A stretch of 64,000 bases of DNA from JAFDWI01 sp964449375 (GTDB lineage Bacteria > Actinomycetota > Acidimicrobiia > Acidimicrobiales > Iamiaceae): contig CAYVAS010000006.1 in the NCBI GenBank assembly GCA_964449375.1, forward strand, positions 8,041 through 72,040. The letters run 5' to 3'. The stretch's first letter is position 1, and each line of letters begins with the position of its first letter. Below are positions 43,473 to 51,458 of this stretch, piece by piece. The notes below the pieces were generated by a model. That model worked only from the letters and a program-made list of their open reading frames with translations. It did no database searches and was not told the DNA's origin. The position numbers and the translations under genes are program-made.

Positions 43473-46337
43473 ATGCCTGTTCCCGGACCGGCCGCGCTCG
43501 GGCGCGGGGTCGTCACCTTCGCCGATCATCCGGTCCCCGATGCGTGGGCTGCCGCGCCGGTGGTGACCGTCGACGAGGCGACCCTGCGCGACCCCGCCGG
43601 GGTGGTCGACCGGCTTCACCGCTGGTGGGCGGCCCGCGCCCCCTACGTGGTCGCCCTGGCTGTGGACCCGGCCCGGTTCCGTGCTCCCCAGTCGATCAGC
43701 GAGGAGCCCTGGCGCCTCGACGCCGCCACCGAACCGTTCTTCGACCGGTTGCACTTTCTGGTGTGGGCCAACACCTACGACGCCCGCCGGCCCGGCGAGC
43801 CGATCTGGTGGTGGGCCCGCAAAGCGGTACGTCTGGGCGCAACCGACACGCCCGAGGGCCCCGGCGACGTCGTCCTGGGCGATGGCACCCCCGCCTGGGT
43901 CGACGGCGGCCCCCGCGGGCCACTGGACCCGGACCTGATCGGCGGCCACGCGCTGGTGCACTGCGAGACCGTCGAGGCCGGCCGGCTGGACCCGGACCGG
44001 CTGGCCGTCGCGCCCCGGGCCGATCTGGCCGAGGACCAGTTGGCCGCGGTGTCCCATGCCAGCGGCCCGGCGCGGGTCATCGCCCCGGCCGGGTCGGGCA
44101 AGACCCGGGTGCTCACCGAACGGCTCCGTCACCTGGTGGTCGACCGGGGCTGGGGGTCCGACGCGGTGCTGGCGGTCGCCTACAACAAGGAGGCCCAGCT
44201 CGAACTCGAGGCCCGCACCTCGGAGTTCTCGCCCCGGGTGCGCACCCTGAACTCGCTGGGGCTGTGGGTGCTACGCCAGCACCGCGGGTCACTGCCCGGT
44301 GTGCTGGACGAACGCGACTGCCGCCGGTTGGTGGACCGCCTGCTGCCCGGTAAACGACGCCACCGGGCCAACACCGACCCCATCGGGCCGTACCTGGAGG
44401 CCCTGGCCATGGTCCGTCTGGGTCTGCGCGACCCCGCCGAGGTCGAGGCCGAACGTGACGACGTGGACGGACTGGCCGAACTGTTCACCCCGTACCGCCG
44501 GCACCTGGCCGACCAGGGCGCGGTCGATTTCGACGAACAGATCTACGCCGCGGTCGAGGTGCTCCTCGCGGATGGGGCGTTTCGGCGGCGGATGCAGGCG
44601 GCCTGCCGGCACCTGCTGGTGGACGAGTTCCAGGACCTCACCCCGGCGCATGTGCTGCTGGTGCGGTTGTTGGCGTTGCCTGCGCTCGACGTGTTCGGTG
44701 TGGGCGACGACGACCAGGTGATCTACGGCCACAATTCCGCCGACCCGGGTTTTCTGATCGAGTACGCGTCCCTGTTCCCGGCCGCGGCGTCCCATCCGCT
44801 GACGGTCAACTACCGCTGTCCGACCGCGGTGGTCGAGGCCGCACGTCACCTGGTGGGCTACAACCACCGCCGGGTCGACAAGACCATCGGTGTCGGCCCC
44901 GGCGCCGACACCGCCCCGGACGCGTTCCGGGTCGTCGAGCACGCCCCCGACGGCGCCGCGGAGGCGCTGGTCGGCCAGGTCCGTGACTGGCTGGCCGAAC
45001 CCGGTGTCACGCCCGAGTCCATCGCGGTGCTCAGCCGGGTCAACTCGCTGCTGCTCACCCCTCAGGTCGCGTTGGTCGACGCGGGCCTGGCGGTGTCGTC
45101 GGTGCTTTCGCCCACGATCCTGGAGCGCACCGGGCTGCGCGCCGCGCTCGCCTATCTGCGGCTGGCGGTGGCCGGCAACGCCATGGCCGGTCCCGACATC
45201 ACCGAGATCCTGCGCCGCCCCACCCGGGGGCTGCCCCGGTGGTTTCCCGACCGGCTGGAGCGGCGGGCGCGCTGGTCGGTGGAGGGCGTGCGGGGCATCG
45301 CCGATCAGGTACCCGACAAGGAGGCCAAGAAGGTGCTGCGCCTGGCCGACGACCTGGCCGTGGTGAGCGCCGCCGGGCGCAACGGAACCACCCGGGACAT
45401 CCTCGAGGTGGTTCGTGACGAGGTGGGGTTGGGCTCGGCGATGGGCTTGTTGGACCAGACCGGCAAGAGCGGCGCGCAGGGCTCCAGCCACCTCGACGAC
45501 CTCGAAGGGCTGCTGGGTGTGGCCGATCTTCATCCCGAACCCGCCGGGTTCGAGCCCTGGCTGCGCGACCTGCTGGGCCACCCCGACGACCCCGAGGGCA
45601 TCACCTTGTCCACGGTGCACCGGGTCAAGGGCCGCGAGTGGGACCGGGTCGCGGTGGTGGGGGTGATGGACGGCATCATGCCCCACCGGCTCAGCGCCGA
45701 CATCGAAGAGGAACGCCGGGTGCTGCACGTGGCGATCACGCGTGGCCGCCACCGGGTGACGGTGCTGGCCGACCGGTCCCGGCCGAGCCGTTTCGTGGCC
45801 GAGTTCACCGGCGCCGCGCCCCGCACCCGTCCCGGCGCCCGTCCGTCCAAAGAGGCGACGCCCACCCGTTCGGGGCGCGCGGCCACTGCGGCGGCCGCCC
45901 GCGGCACCCGAGGGGGCGCCGACTCCGAACACGTGGTGACCCGAGGGTTGACGCTGGTGGTTTCCGGTGGCCACCGGGGCACCGTGGAGGACGCCGATGG
46001 CACCGGGGTGTCGGTGCGGCTCGACTCGGGCAGCACCTTGCGGGTGCGGTACGGCGAACGCGTCGAGGTCGACGGGGTGCGCCGTCCCCTGGGGGCGCCG
46101 ACCGAGCTGTGGGGGGCCGCCGCCGAGGCGGAGGCCGCGCTGCGGGCGTGGCGGACCGCGGAGGCCCGCGCCGGAGCCAAGCCCGCCTACACGGTGCTGT
46201 CGGACGCGCACCTGCGGGGTATCGCCCTGGCCCGTCCGGCCACCGCGGCCGAGTTGGCCGCGTGTGACGGGATCGGCCCGGTCAAGCTGGAACGCTGGGC
46301 CGACGACATCCTCGCGGTGCTCGACCAGGTCGACTGA
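43473..46337 (+). CDS. UvrD/Rep-family superfamily 1 helicase with N-terminal extension and HRDC-like end
   Basis: 954 residues. A non-helicase extension fills about 1-180 (WWAARAPYVVALAVDPARFR, PIWWWARKAVRLG). Then come SF1A motifs: the Q-motif-like LAEDQLAAV, Walker A APAGSGKT (204-211), motif II LLVDEFQDLTPAH, VGDDDQVIYG, NYRCP, and motif V ITLSTVHRVKGREWDRV with VAITRGRHR (VI). The C-terminus (about 910-954, LRGIALARPATAAELAAC) is an HRDC-like domain as in mycobacterial UvrD2. It should be a 3'-5' DNA helicase in repair or recombination. The N-terminal domain is not recognised. Start set by the leaderless hexamer. Confidence 0.88.
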   Translation: MPVPGPAALGRGVVTFADHPVPDAWAAAPVVTVDEATLRDPAGVVDRLHRWWAARAPYVVALAVDPARFRAPQSISEEPWRLDAATEPFFDRLHFLVWANTYDARRPGEPIWWWARKAVRLGATDTPEGPGDVVLGDGTPAWVDGGPRGPLDPDLIGGHALVHCETVEAGRLDPDRLAVAPRADLAEDQLAAVSHASGPARVIAPAGSGKTRVLTERLRHLVVDRGWGSDAVLAVAYNKEAQLELEARTSEFSPRVRTLNSLGLWVLRQHRGSLPGVLDERDCRRLVDRLLPGKRRHRANTDPIGPYLEALAMVRLGLRDPAEVEAERDDVDGLAELFTPYRRHLADQGAVDFDEQIYAAVEVLLADGAFRRRMQAACRHLLVDEFQDLTPAHVLLVRLLALPALDVFGVGDDDQVIYGHNSADPGFLIEYASLFPAAASHPLTVNYRCPTAVVEAARHLVGYNHRRVDKTIGVGPGADTAPDAFRVVEHAPDGAAEALVGQVRDWLAEPGVTPESIAVLSRVNSLLLTPQVALVDAGLAVSSVLSPTILERTGLRAALAYLRLAVAGNAMAGPDITEILRRPTRGLPRWFPDRLERRARWSVEGVRGIADQVPDKEAKKVLRLADDLAVVSAAGRNGTTRDILEVVRDEVGLGSAMGLLDQTGKSGAQGSSHLDDLEGLLGVADLHPEPAGFEPWLRDLLGHPDDPEGITLSTVHRVKGREWDRVAVVGVMDGIMPHRLSADIEEERRVLHVAITRGRHRVTVLADRSRPSRFVAEFTGAAPRTRPGARPSKEATPTRSGRAATAAAARGTRGGADSEHVVTRGLTLVVSGGHRGTVEDADGTGVSVRLDSGSTLRVRYGERVEVDGVRRPLGAPTELWGAAAEAEAALRAWRTAEARAGAKPAYTVLSDAHLRGIALARPATAAELAACDGIGPVKLERWADDILAVLDQVD

Positions 46338-46434
46338 GCTGCTTCGGCACCATGCGGGGCCGAAGCCGCCACGCGGGGACCGTCGGCGCGCCGAACCCGT
46401 CGGTGGGCCGAGGCCCGCGGGGTCACCCGCTCGC

Positions 46435-48009
46435 TCAATGCACGGGAATCGTGAGGGGTTCGGCGTCACCGTCGTCGGTGTCGGCGGCCGAGGGGGCGCC
46501 AGGCGCACCCGTGGGGGCGTCCTTGTTCCGTTTGAACCTGGGCAGGAACTGCGCCGGGATCAGGGTGCAGGCGACGATGATCACGCTGATGGTGAAGGTG
46601 CTGCTGAACGCGTCACCTGCACGGGACATGAACTCTGCGACCGCTGCGGGCGTCAGGGGCATGCTCGCCTCGGGGTTGGCCATGTCGATGCCACGGTCCA
46701 GCATCTTGCTGGTGAGCACCACCGACATGACCGCCGCGCCGATCGAGGCGCCGGTCTGTTGGACGATGTTCATCAACGTGGAGCCCCGAGCGACCTGGTG
46801 GCGCTTGAGGGTGGCCAGCGCCGAGGTCATCAGCGGCATCATCGTCCAGCCGGTGCCCAGCCCCATCACGAACAGGGCGATGCTGGTGTACCACAGCGAC
46901 GTGTCGAGCCCGACCTGGCTGAAGGCGCCCAGGCCGATGACGATGAGGCTGATGCCGGGGATCACCACGAAGCGGGACCCGATGTTGTCGACCAGGCGTC
47001 CTCCCAGGGGCATCGAGATCATCGCGCCGAGGCCCTGGGGTGCGACCAGCAGTCCGGCCATGGCGGTGGATTCGCCGCGCACCTGCATGAAGTAGCTGGG
47101 CAGCAGCATCATCGTGCCCATGAAGGCGATCACGAACAGGACCAGCGTGATCACCGAGGTGGTCAGGTTGCGGTCCTTGAACAGCGACAGGTCGATGAGG
47201 GCGTCGCGCTTGCCCAGCGCGTGGAACACGAACCCGACCATCAACACGGCGCCGATGATGCCCGGGATCAGCACCCGGCCCGCGGCCACGGTGCCCTGCT
47301 CGGGAATGGACGACACGCCGAACAGGAACAGGGCGAGCCCCGGTGAGAGCAGCAGCATGCCCACCACGTCGAAGCGCTCGGTGGCGGTGCCCGAGTCGGC
47401 GGGCAGGACCCGGGCGCCGGCGATCAGGGCGAGGGCGCCGATGGGCACGTTGATCAGGAAGATCCAGTGCCAGGAGGCGGTGTCGATCAACCAGCCGCCG
47501 ATGATCGGGCCGCTGATGGGTCCCAGCAGCATCGGGATGCCCAGCAGCGCCATCATCCGGCCGATCCGGCGGGGGCCGGCGGCCCGGGTGAGGATCGTCA
47601 TCGCCAGGGGCATGAGCATGCCGCCGCCGAGGCCCTGCAGGACCCGGAAGATCACGAGCATGCCCAGTGACGATGCGGTGCTGCACAGGATCGAGCCCGC
47701 CACGAACAGTCCGATCGCGGTCAGGTAGAGGCGTTTGGTGCCGAAGCGGTCGGCGGCCCAGCCGGTGATGGGTATCACGGTGGCCAGGGACAGGGTGTAG
47801 GCGGTGATGGTCCAGGCGACGTCCGCGTAGCTGGCCTTGAACGATTCCTGGAACGTGGGGATCGCCACGTTGACCACGGTCATGTCGACCGCGGCCATGA
47901 TGACGCCCAGGACGATTGCTCCGGCGATGAGCACGAGTTCCTTGTCGAGCTCGGTCCGCTCGTCTTCGGTGTCCGCAGCTTCGGTCGACGCGGGAAGGTC
48001 GGTGGTCAT
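46435..48009 (-). CDS. MFS multidrug transporter, DHA2 (EmrB-like) family
   Basis: 524 residues with 14 membrane segments. Family marks: DMTVVNVAIPTFQESFKASY, ADRFGTKRLYL, VLQGLGGGMLMPLAMTILTR and LLGPISGPIIGGWLIDTASW (antiporter motif C), with the EmrB-type long loop between helices 13 and 14 (about 440-480). It exports drugs or hydrophobic toxins with protons. It is the second gene after a MarR regulator (17-nt gap), so it is likely controlled by it. A short acidic C-terminal tail follows the last helix. No membrane-fusion partner is adjacent. Confidence 0.9.
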   Translation of the reverse strand: MTTDLPASTEAADTEDERTELDKELVLIAGAIVLGVIMAAVDMTVVNVAIPTFQESFKASYADVAWTITAYTLSLATVIPITGWAADRFGTKRLYLTAIGLFVAGSILCSTASSLGMLVIFRVLQGLGGGMLMPLAMTILTRAAGPRRIGRMMALLGIPMLLGPISGPIIGGWLIDTASWHWIFLINVPIGALALIAGARVLPADSGTATERFDVVGMLLLSPGLALFLFGVSSIPEQGTVAAGRVLIPGIIGAVLMVGFVFHALGKRDALIDLSLFKDRNLTTSVITLVLFVIAFMGTMMLLPSYFMQVRGESTAMAGLLVAPQGLGAMISMPLGGRLVDNIGSRFVVIPGISLIVIGLGAFSQVGLDTSLWYTSIALFVMGLGTGWTMMPLMTSALATLKRHQVARGSTLMNIVQQTGASIGAAVMSVVLTSKMLDRGIDMANPEASMPLTPAAVAEFMSRAGDAFSSTFTISVIIVACTLIPAQFLPRFKRNKDAPTGAPGAPSAADTDDGDAEPLTIPVH

Positions 48010-48026
48010 GGTGGGGTCCTCACGGC

Positions 48027-48581
48027 TCAGAGGGTCGGGTCGGTGCTGTCGTCGGTGGACGGGACGCCAGCGGGGGAATCATCGGTGGGGGTCGAATCGT
48101 CCAAGGACGGACAACCCCCGGTTGTGGATGGGTCGCCCACCGAGGCGAGTGCCTGGCGGAGTGCGGTGGTGAGGGGGCCTGCCACGTCGGTGGGCAGGGC
48201 CTCGGCGAACGCGCGGATGTGGGCGTCTCTCGAGGACCGGTGGACCTCCAGGAGTGCCCGGCCTTCGTCAGACAGGCTCACCAGTCTGCTTCGACGGTCG
48301 TCGGGATCTTCTCTTCTTTTCGCGAGACCGGCGTGGACGAGTTGATCCACGCTGCGGCCGGCGGTGGCCAGCGAGACGCCCAGGGTGTCGGCGATGTCGG
48401 AGATGGCCTGGGGGCTGTCGGTGTCACCGAGTCCGACGATGACCCGGAGCTGGGTCAGGGTCAGGTCGAGGCGGACCAGCAGGTCGAAGGAGTCGGTCTT
48501 GATGCCCTGGTGGAGCCGAGCCACCAGCCCGCCGATCAGCTCGGTGAGTTCGGTGAGCTCTTCCGAGCGCGGTTCGGGCAC
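48027..48581 (-). CDS. MarR-family regulator of the downstream MFS pump
   Basis: 184 residues. The winged helix is clear: LTLTQLRVIVGLGDTD, QAISDIADTLGVSLATAGRS (HTH), the wing KRREDPDDRRSRLVSLSDEG. After it, the last 35 residues are an acidic Ser/Thr/Pro/Asp-rich tail that the family normally lacks. The GTG start is fixed by a TAGGCT hexamer exactly 6 nt before it (leaderless). Two overlapping palindromes at 48618-48640 upstream are its probable operators. It is the first gene of an operon with the pump, the usual self-repressing layout. Confidence 0.88.
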   Translation of the reverse strand: MPEPRSEELTELTELIGGLVARLHQGIKTDSFDLLVRLDLTLTQLRVIVGLGDTDSPQAISDIADTLGVSLATAGRSVDQLVHAGLAKRREDPDDRRSRLVSLSDEGRALLEVHRSSRDAHIRAFAEALPTDVAGPLTTALRQALASVGDPSTTGGCPSLDDSTPTDDSPAGVPSTDDSTDPTL

Positions 48582-48587
48582 GGAGTG

Positions 48588-48593
48588 AGCCTA
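48588..48593 (-). promoter_or_regulatory. -10 hexamer TAGGCT, leaderless promoter
   Basis: Minus-strand TAGGCT ends 6 nt before the GTG at 48581. Confidence 0.6.
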
Positions 48594-48617
48594 GGAACTC
48601 GGGCGATACTTTCACAA

Positions 48618-48640
48618 CTGCAACCATTGCAGGAATGCAA
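48618..48640. promoter_or_regulatory. Two overlapping palindromes, candidate MarR operator
   Basis: CTGCAA-CCA-TTGCAG (48618-48632) overlaps TTGCA-GGAA-TGCAA (48627-48640). They share one TTGCA half-site and lie about 25 nt upstream of the MarR -10, next to the expected -35. Overlapping dyads of this size are typical for MarR dimers. Confidence 0.6.
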
Positions 48641-48678
48641 GCAGGTGATGCATGTCACGTCTTCTTTCCGTCGTCGGG

Positions 48679-49560
48679 TCAACCCGTCGGTTCGGCGCCG
48701 GCGACCCGGAGGAACCACGCCAGGGCGTCGTCGGCGTCGACCGAGTGGTGGTCGGCGCCTGCCCGTTCGGCGATGGCACCGGTGACCGCGCTCCCCCCGA
48801 TCAGCACGGGACGGTCCGTTGCGGCGCGCAGCTCGTCGACGGCGCTGACCAGCGCCTCGGCTCGGTGGGTTTCCAGCCGGGTCGTCGCGCAGATCCCCAC
48901 GGCGACGAGCCGGTCCTGGGTGGTGGCGACGTGGACGAGATCGGCGATCGGGGTGTCGGCGCCCAGATCGACGGCTTCGAGGCCTTCGGCACGCAACAGG
49001 TCGGCGACGATCGCGCTGGGAAGGCCATGACGGTCCTCGGCCATCGCGGTCACCACCACGGCCCCGCTCCGGCGTCCCGGTCGGGTGAAGCGCCGGCCCA
49101 GCCGGGCGATGAGGCGGTGGGCGACCACGGTGGCGCGGTGTTCATCGCCGACACGGATGTCGCCCTGCTCCCACCGGGTGCCGATCCGGGCCAGTGCCGG
49201 GGTGAGCAGCGACGTGTTGATCCGGGCGAGTCCGGCGCCCGCCTCGAGCGCGGCGGCGACGATCTCCCAGGCTCCGCCCTGGTCGCCCGCGACCAGCCGG
49301 TCGGCCAACGCGTCGGCCATGCGGCTGCTGAGCGATTCGAGGTCCGGGCTCCCTGTATCACCGGGGGGACGCCCGGGTCGACCCGACGAGGCAGCGCGAT
49401 CGGCGATGAAGGTGGCCAGGTCATCGGGGCGGATCCACCAGCGGCCGTCGCGTCGTGAGGCGGGCAGCGCCCCGGTCCGCACGTAGCGGTAGGCGGTCAT
49501 GTAGTGGACGGCGAGGTCCTGTGCGGCGTCGCGCAGGGAGATCATCTCGGTCGTGTCCAT
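48679..49560 (-). CDS. CarH/LitR-like B12-binding regulator with excisionase-type HTH
   Basis: 293 residues. The N-terminus (about 8-54, SLRDAAQDLAVHYMTAYRYV, then RWWIRPDDLATFI) is an excisionase/HTH_17-type DNA-binding domain rather than a long MerR one. The sensory core follows: a four-helix cap with the photoreceptor signature Wx9EH (Trp130, Glu140, His141) and a cobalamin-binding Rossmann domain whose axial His is His178 (AEDRHGLPSA), then GADTPIADLVHV and PVLIGGSAVTG. In Thermus CarH the same spacing binds adenosylcobalamin and light dissociates the tetramer from DNA. The residue after the Trp is Glu131, where CarH has the second cobalt-binding His. Divergent from crtO. Confidence 0.82.
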   Translation of the reverse strand: MDTTEMISLRDAAQDLAVHYMTAYRYVRTGALPASRRDGRWWIRPDDLATFIADRAASSGRPGRPPGDTGSPDLESLSSRMADALADRLVAGDQGGAWEIVAAALEAGAGLARINTSLLTPALARIGTRWEQGDIRVGDEHRATVVAHRLIARLGRRFTRPGRRSGAVVVTAMAEDRHGLPSAIVADLLRAEGLEAVDLGADTPIADLVHVATTQDRLVAVGICATTRLETHRAEALVSAVDELRAATDRPVLIGGSAVTGAIAERAGADHHSVDADDALAWFLRVAGAEPTG

Positions 49561-49590
49561 GGCTGCTCGATCCGGAACGCGCGGAAGGCG

Positions 49591-49606
49591 ATATTAGTAC
49601 TAAAGT
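49591..49606. promoter_or_regulatory. Divergent promoter with palindrome TTAGTACTAA (candidate CarH operator)
   Basis: The perfect dyad TTAGTACTAA (49595-49604) overlaps the crtO -10 TAAAGT (49601-49606, exactly 6 nt before the ATG at 49613) and the regulator's own -10 TAATAT (49591-49596, complement). One bound dimer could block both. A near copy, TTAGCACCAA, lies at the crtQ promoter (51449-51458). Confidence 0.6.
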
Positions 49607-49612
49607 CTAGTG

Positions 49613-50197
49613 ATGGTGCCCCTCCTGCTCGAACCGCCGGGTCGAGGGCCGGTGTGGGCCGTTGGTTTCCCGGCGGGCGTGCTGGTCGGACCGATGGCCA
49701 CCGGGATGCCTCTGGTGGTGCTGAGCGACGGAGCCCAGGTGCTGGTCTCGTCGCTGGCCTGGCTGGTCGCCTCGGCCGCGATCGGCGCGTGGGCGACGCG
49801 GTGGTCACCGGAGCGGCTGGCCGACACCGGTGTGGTGACGACGCTGCGTGATTGGGAGGATCACGGGCGCTGGTGGCAGCGGAACCTGCGGGTTCGGCGG
49901 TGGAAGGACCTGGTTCCCGAGGCCGGGGGCGTCATGCCGGGGGGCCGCTCGATGCGCCGGCTGGCACGCCCGGGCCGTGAGGGCCTCGCGACCTTTCGGG
50001 CCGAAACGGTCCGCGCGGAACGCGTGCACTGGTTGATCGCCGCGTCGGTGCTGGTGCATCTGGTCTGGTGCCGTGGAGCGGTCTTTGCCGGGATGGTCCT
50101 GTTCGCGGTCGTCTTCAACGCCCCCTTCATCGTGATCCAGCGCTACAACCGCGGTCGCATCGACGGGCTCCTCGCCCGGCGGAGCGCCCACGGCTGA
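49613..50197 (+). CDS. CrtO-like glycosyl-carotenoid acyltransferase
   Basis: 194 residues, with N- and C-terminal membrane helices. The middle and end match the Staphylococcus aureus CrtO acyltransferase by eye: RWWQRNLRVRRWKDLVPEAG (87-106; CrtO has W-x2-WFYVRKWKHKI), AETVRAERVHWLI (130-142; CrtO ETKRAELIHWI), and NAPFIVIQRYNRGRI (169-183; CrtO NVPIIIVQRYNRPRL). CrtO attaches a fatty acid to the sugar of a glycosylated carotenoid in staphyloxanthin synthesis. ATG 49613 is chosen because TAAAGT lies 6 nt upstream; a GTG 3 nt earlier is also in frame. Convergent with the CrtQ-like gene. Confidence 0.78.
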   Translation: MVPLLLEPPGRGPVWAVGFPAGVLVGPMATGMPLVVLSDGAQVLVSSLAWLVASAAIGAWATRWSPERLADTGVVTTLRDWEDHGRWWQRNLRVRRWKDLVPEAGGVMPGGRSMRRLARPGREGLATFRAETVRAERVHWLIAASVLVHLVWCRGAVFAGMVLFAVVFNAPFIVIQRYNRGRIDGLLARRSAHG

Positions 50198-50214
50198 CCC
50201 TTGCGGCGACCGGG

Positions 50215-51339
50215 TCACGAACCCGGCGCGGCCCGGACCGGTTCGGGAAGCGGAGCCGGGTCAGATCCCAGCGGAACCGACCGGCCACTCCAGGAGGTGC
50301 GCCGCAGCACCAGGGTCTGGATCGTGGACCACAGGAAGATCGCGGCAAAGGTCACCACCAGCAGGGGCCACACCAGGGCCGCGGCGCCAAAACGTCCGAC
50401 CCGTCGGCCCAGGATTCCGATCTGGAGGGTCGCCGCGGCATGGACGGCCACCCCGGTGAGCACGGACACCGAACCGGTGGCGGCACCGACCACCAGGAAC
50501 AGCATCGACAGCAGGGCGGTGACCCAGACCGCGCTGGCGATGCGCCGCCACAGCGGGGTGAGCCGCGCGCCCGTGGCGATGTTCTTGGACCAGCCGGCGA
50601 ACAGTTCACCGAAGCTGCGGTACATGCGGAAGGTCACCTGGTCGCCACCGCCGAAGCATTGCACGCCGAGGCCCGAGCGGCGGTAGGCCCGGCCGAGCGC
50701 GAGATCCTCGGCAATGGCGCCGGCCACCGCACGGTGGCCTCCGACGCGGTCGTAGTCGGCCCGGGTGGTGGCCAGGCAGGGTCCGGCCGCGCCCCACTGG
50801 TGGCGGGGCCGGATCGCCAACGCGATGCCCAGACCCATGACGGCGATCACGTTGCAGATCAGCGAGCCGGCTTCGAGAGGACCTTCGATGCGGTGATGGG
50901 GCTGCACCGAGACCAGGCCACCTCGATCCGCCTGGGTGTGGACGAGCCGTTCGAGGGCATCGGCGCCCAGGACGACGTCCGCGTCGAGGAACACCAGGAC
51001 CTCACCGTGGGCATGTCGGGCGCCGGTTGCACACGCCCACGCCTTGCCGGTCCAGCCCTGCGGCACCGGCGAGGCGGCAACCACCTCGACGTGGGGAAAG
51101 GCGGCGGCCACCGCCGCGGAGCCGTCCTGGGAGGAGTCGTCGACGACGATCACCTGATCGGCCGGGCGGCGCTGGGCGTGGAGGCTCGCCAGCAGGAGGG
51201 GGATCCGGTCGGCTTCGTTGCGCATCGGGATCACCACCGACACCGTCCGCTGGTCGGGGCCGGCGGGACCCAGGTGCGGCACCCGCCACAGCAGGAGCCA
51301 GCCCACGATCCAGCCCGCCACGACGACCGTCAAGGTCAT
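50215..51339 (-). CDS. CrtQ-like GT2 glycosyltransferase, carotenoid-modifying
   Basis: 374 residues (S. aureus CrtQ is of similar length). GT2 core: VSVVIPMRNEADRIPLLLAS, QVIVVDDSSQDGS, the metal motif DAD (119-121) in LVFLDADVVL. Shared with CrtQ: GLVSVQPHHRIEGPLEAGSL, GGHRAVAGAIAEDLALGRAY, TFRMYRSFGELFAGWSKNIA (with TGA), and GRRVGRFG in the C-terminal membrane region, which has about four helices. CrtQ glycosylates diaponeurosporenoate; here the acceptor is unknown. GGAGA lies 5 nt before the ATG, which overlaps the stop of a 27-codon upstream reading frame. Convergent with the CrtO-like gene, 17 nt apart. Confidence 0.82.
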   Translation of the reverse strand: MTLTVVVAGWIVGWLLLWRVPHLGPAGPDQRTVSVVIPMRNEADRIPLLLASLHAQRRPADQVIVVDDSSQDGSAAVAAAFPHVEVVAASPVPQGWTGKAWACATGARHAHGEVLVFLDADVVLGADALERLVHTQADRGGLVSVQPHHRIEGPLEAGSLICNVIAVMGLGIALAIRPRHQWGAAGPCLATTRADYDRVGGHRAVAGAIAEDLALGRAYRRSGLGVQCFGGGDQVTFRMYRSFGELFAGWSKNIATGARLTPLWRRIASAVWVTALLSMLFLVVGAATGSVSVLTGVAVHAAATLQIGILGRRVGRFGAAALVWPLLVVTFAAIFLWSTIQTLVLRRTSWSGRSVPLGSDPAPLPEPVRAAPGS

Positions 51340-51419
51340 GGCTGTCTCCGGACGCCCGGGAAGCCGGGCGGCGTCTTGAGCTCGGGCGCCGGTCCAGGTC
51401 CGCCTTGCCGATCGGTCAT
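51336..51419 (-). CDS. Possible 27-residue leader peptide before crtQ-like gene
   Basis: The reading frame MTDRQGGPGPAPELKTPPGF (then 7 more residues) begins 7 nt after a TAGAGT -10 and its TGA overlaps the glycosyltransferase ATG (ATGA type). It would be the leaderless first frame on the message and could couple translation to the enzyme. It is Pro/Gly-rich with no known match. It may be incidental; a GTG-started N-terminal extension of the enzyme from 51426 is the alternative. Confidence 0.35.
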   Translation of the reverse strand: MTDRQGGPGPAPELKTPPGFPGVRRQP

Positions 51420-51426
51420 CGAGCAC

Positions 51427-51458
51427 ACTCTACGTGCATCCTCTTTATTTAGCACCAA
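51427..51458 (-). promoter_or_regulatory. crtQ-like promoter with candidate CarH operator half
   Basis: TAGAGT -10 (51427-51432, complement) with TTAGCACCAA (51449-51458, plus-strand reading) 16 nt upstream of it, at the -35 position. TTAGCACCAA matches TTAGTACTAA of the crtO/regulator promoter at 8 of 10 bases. The 200 nt further upstream to 51650 show nothing else recognisable. Confidence 0.5.

Noticed and set aside
44289..46508. 739-codon open frame opposite the helicase gene
   Set aside because: Composition (Gly, Arg, Gln, His) and lack of any motif show it is antisense to the UvrD-like helicase.
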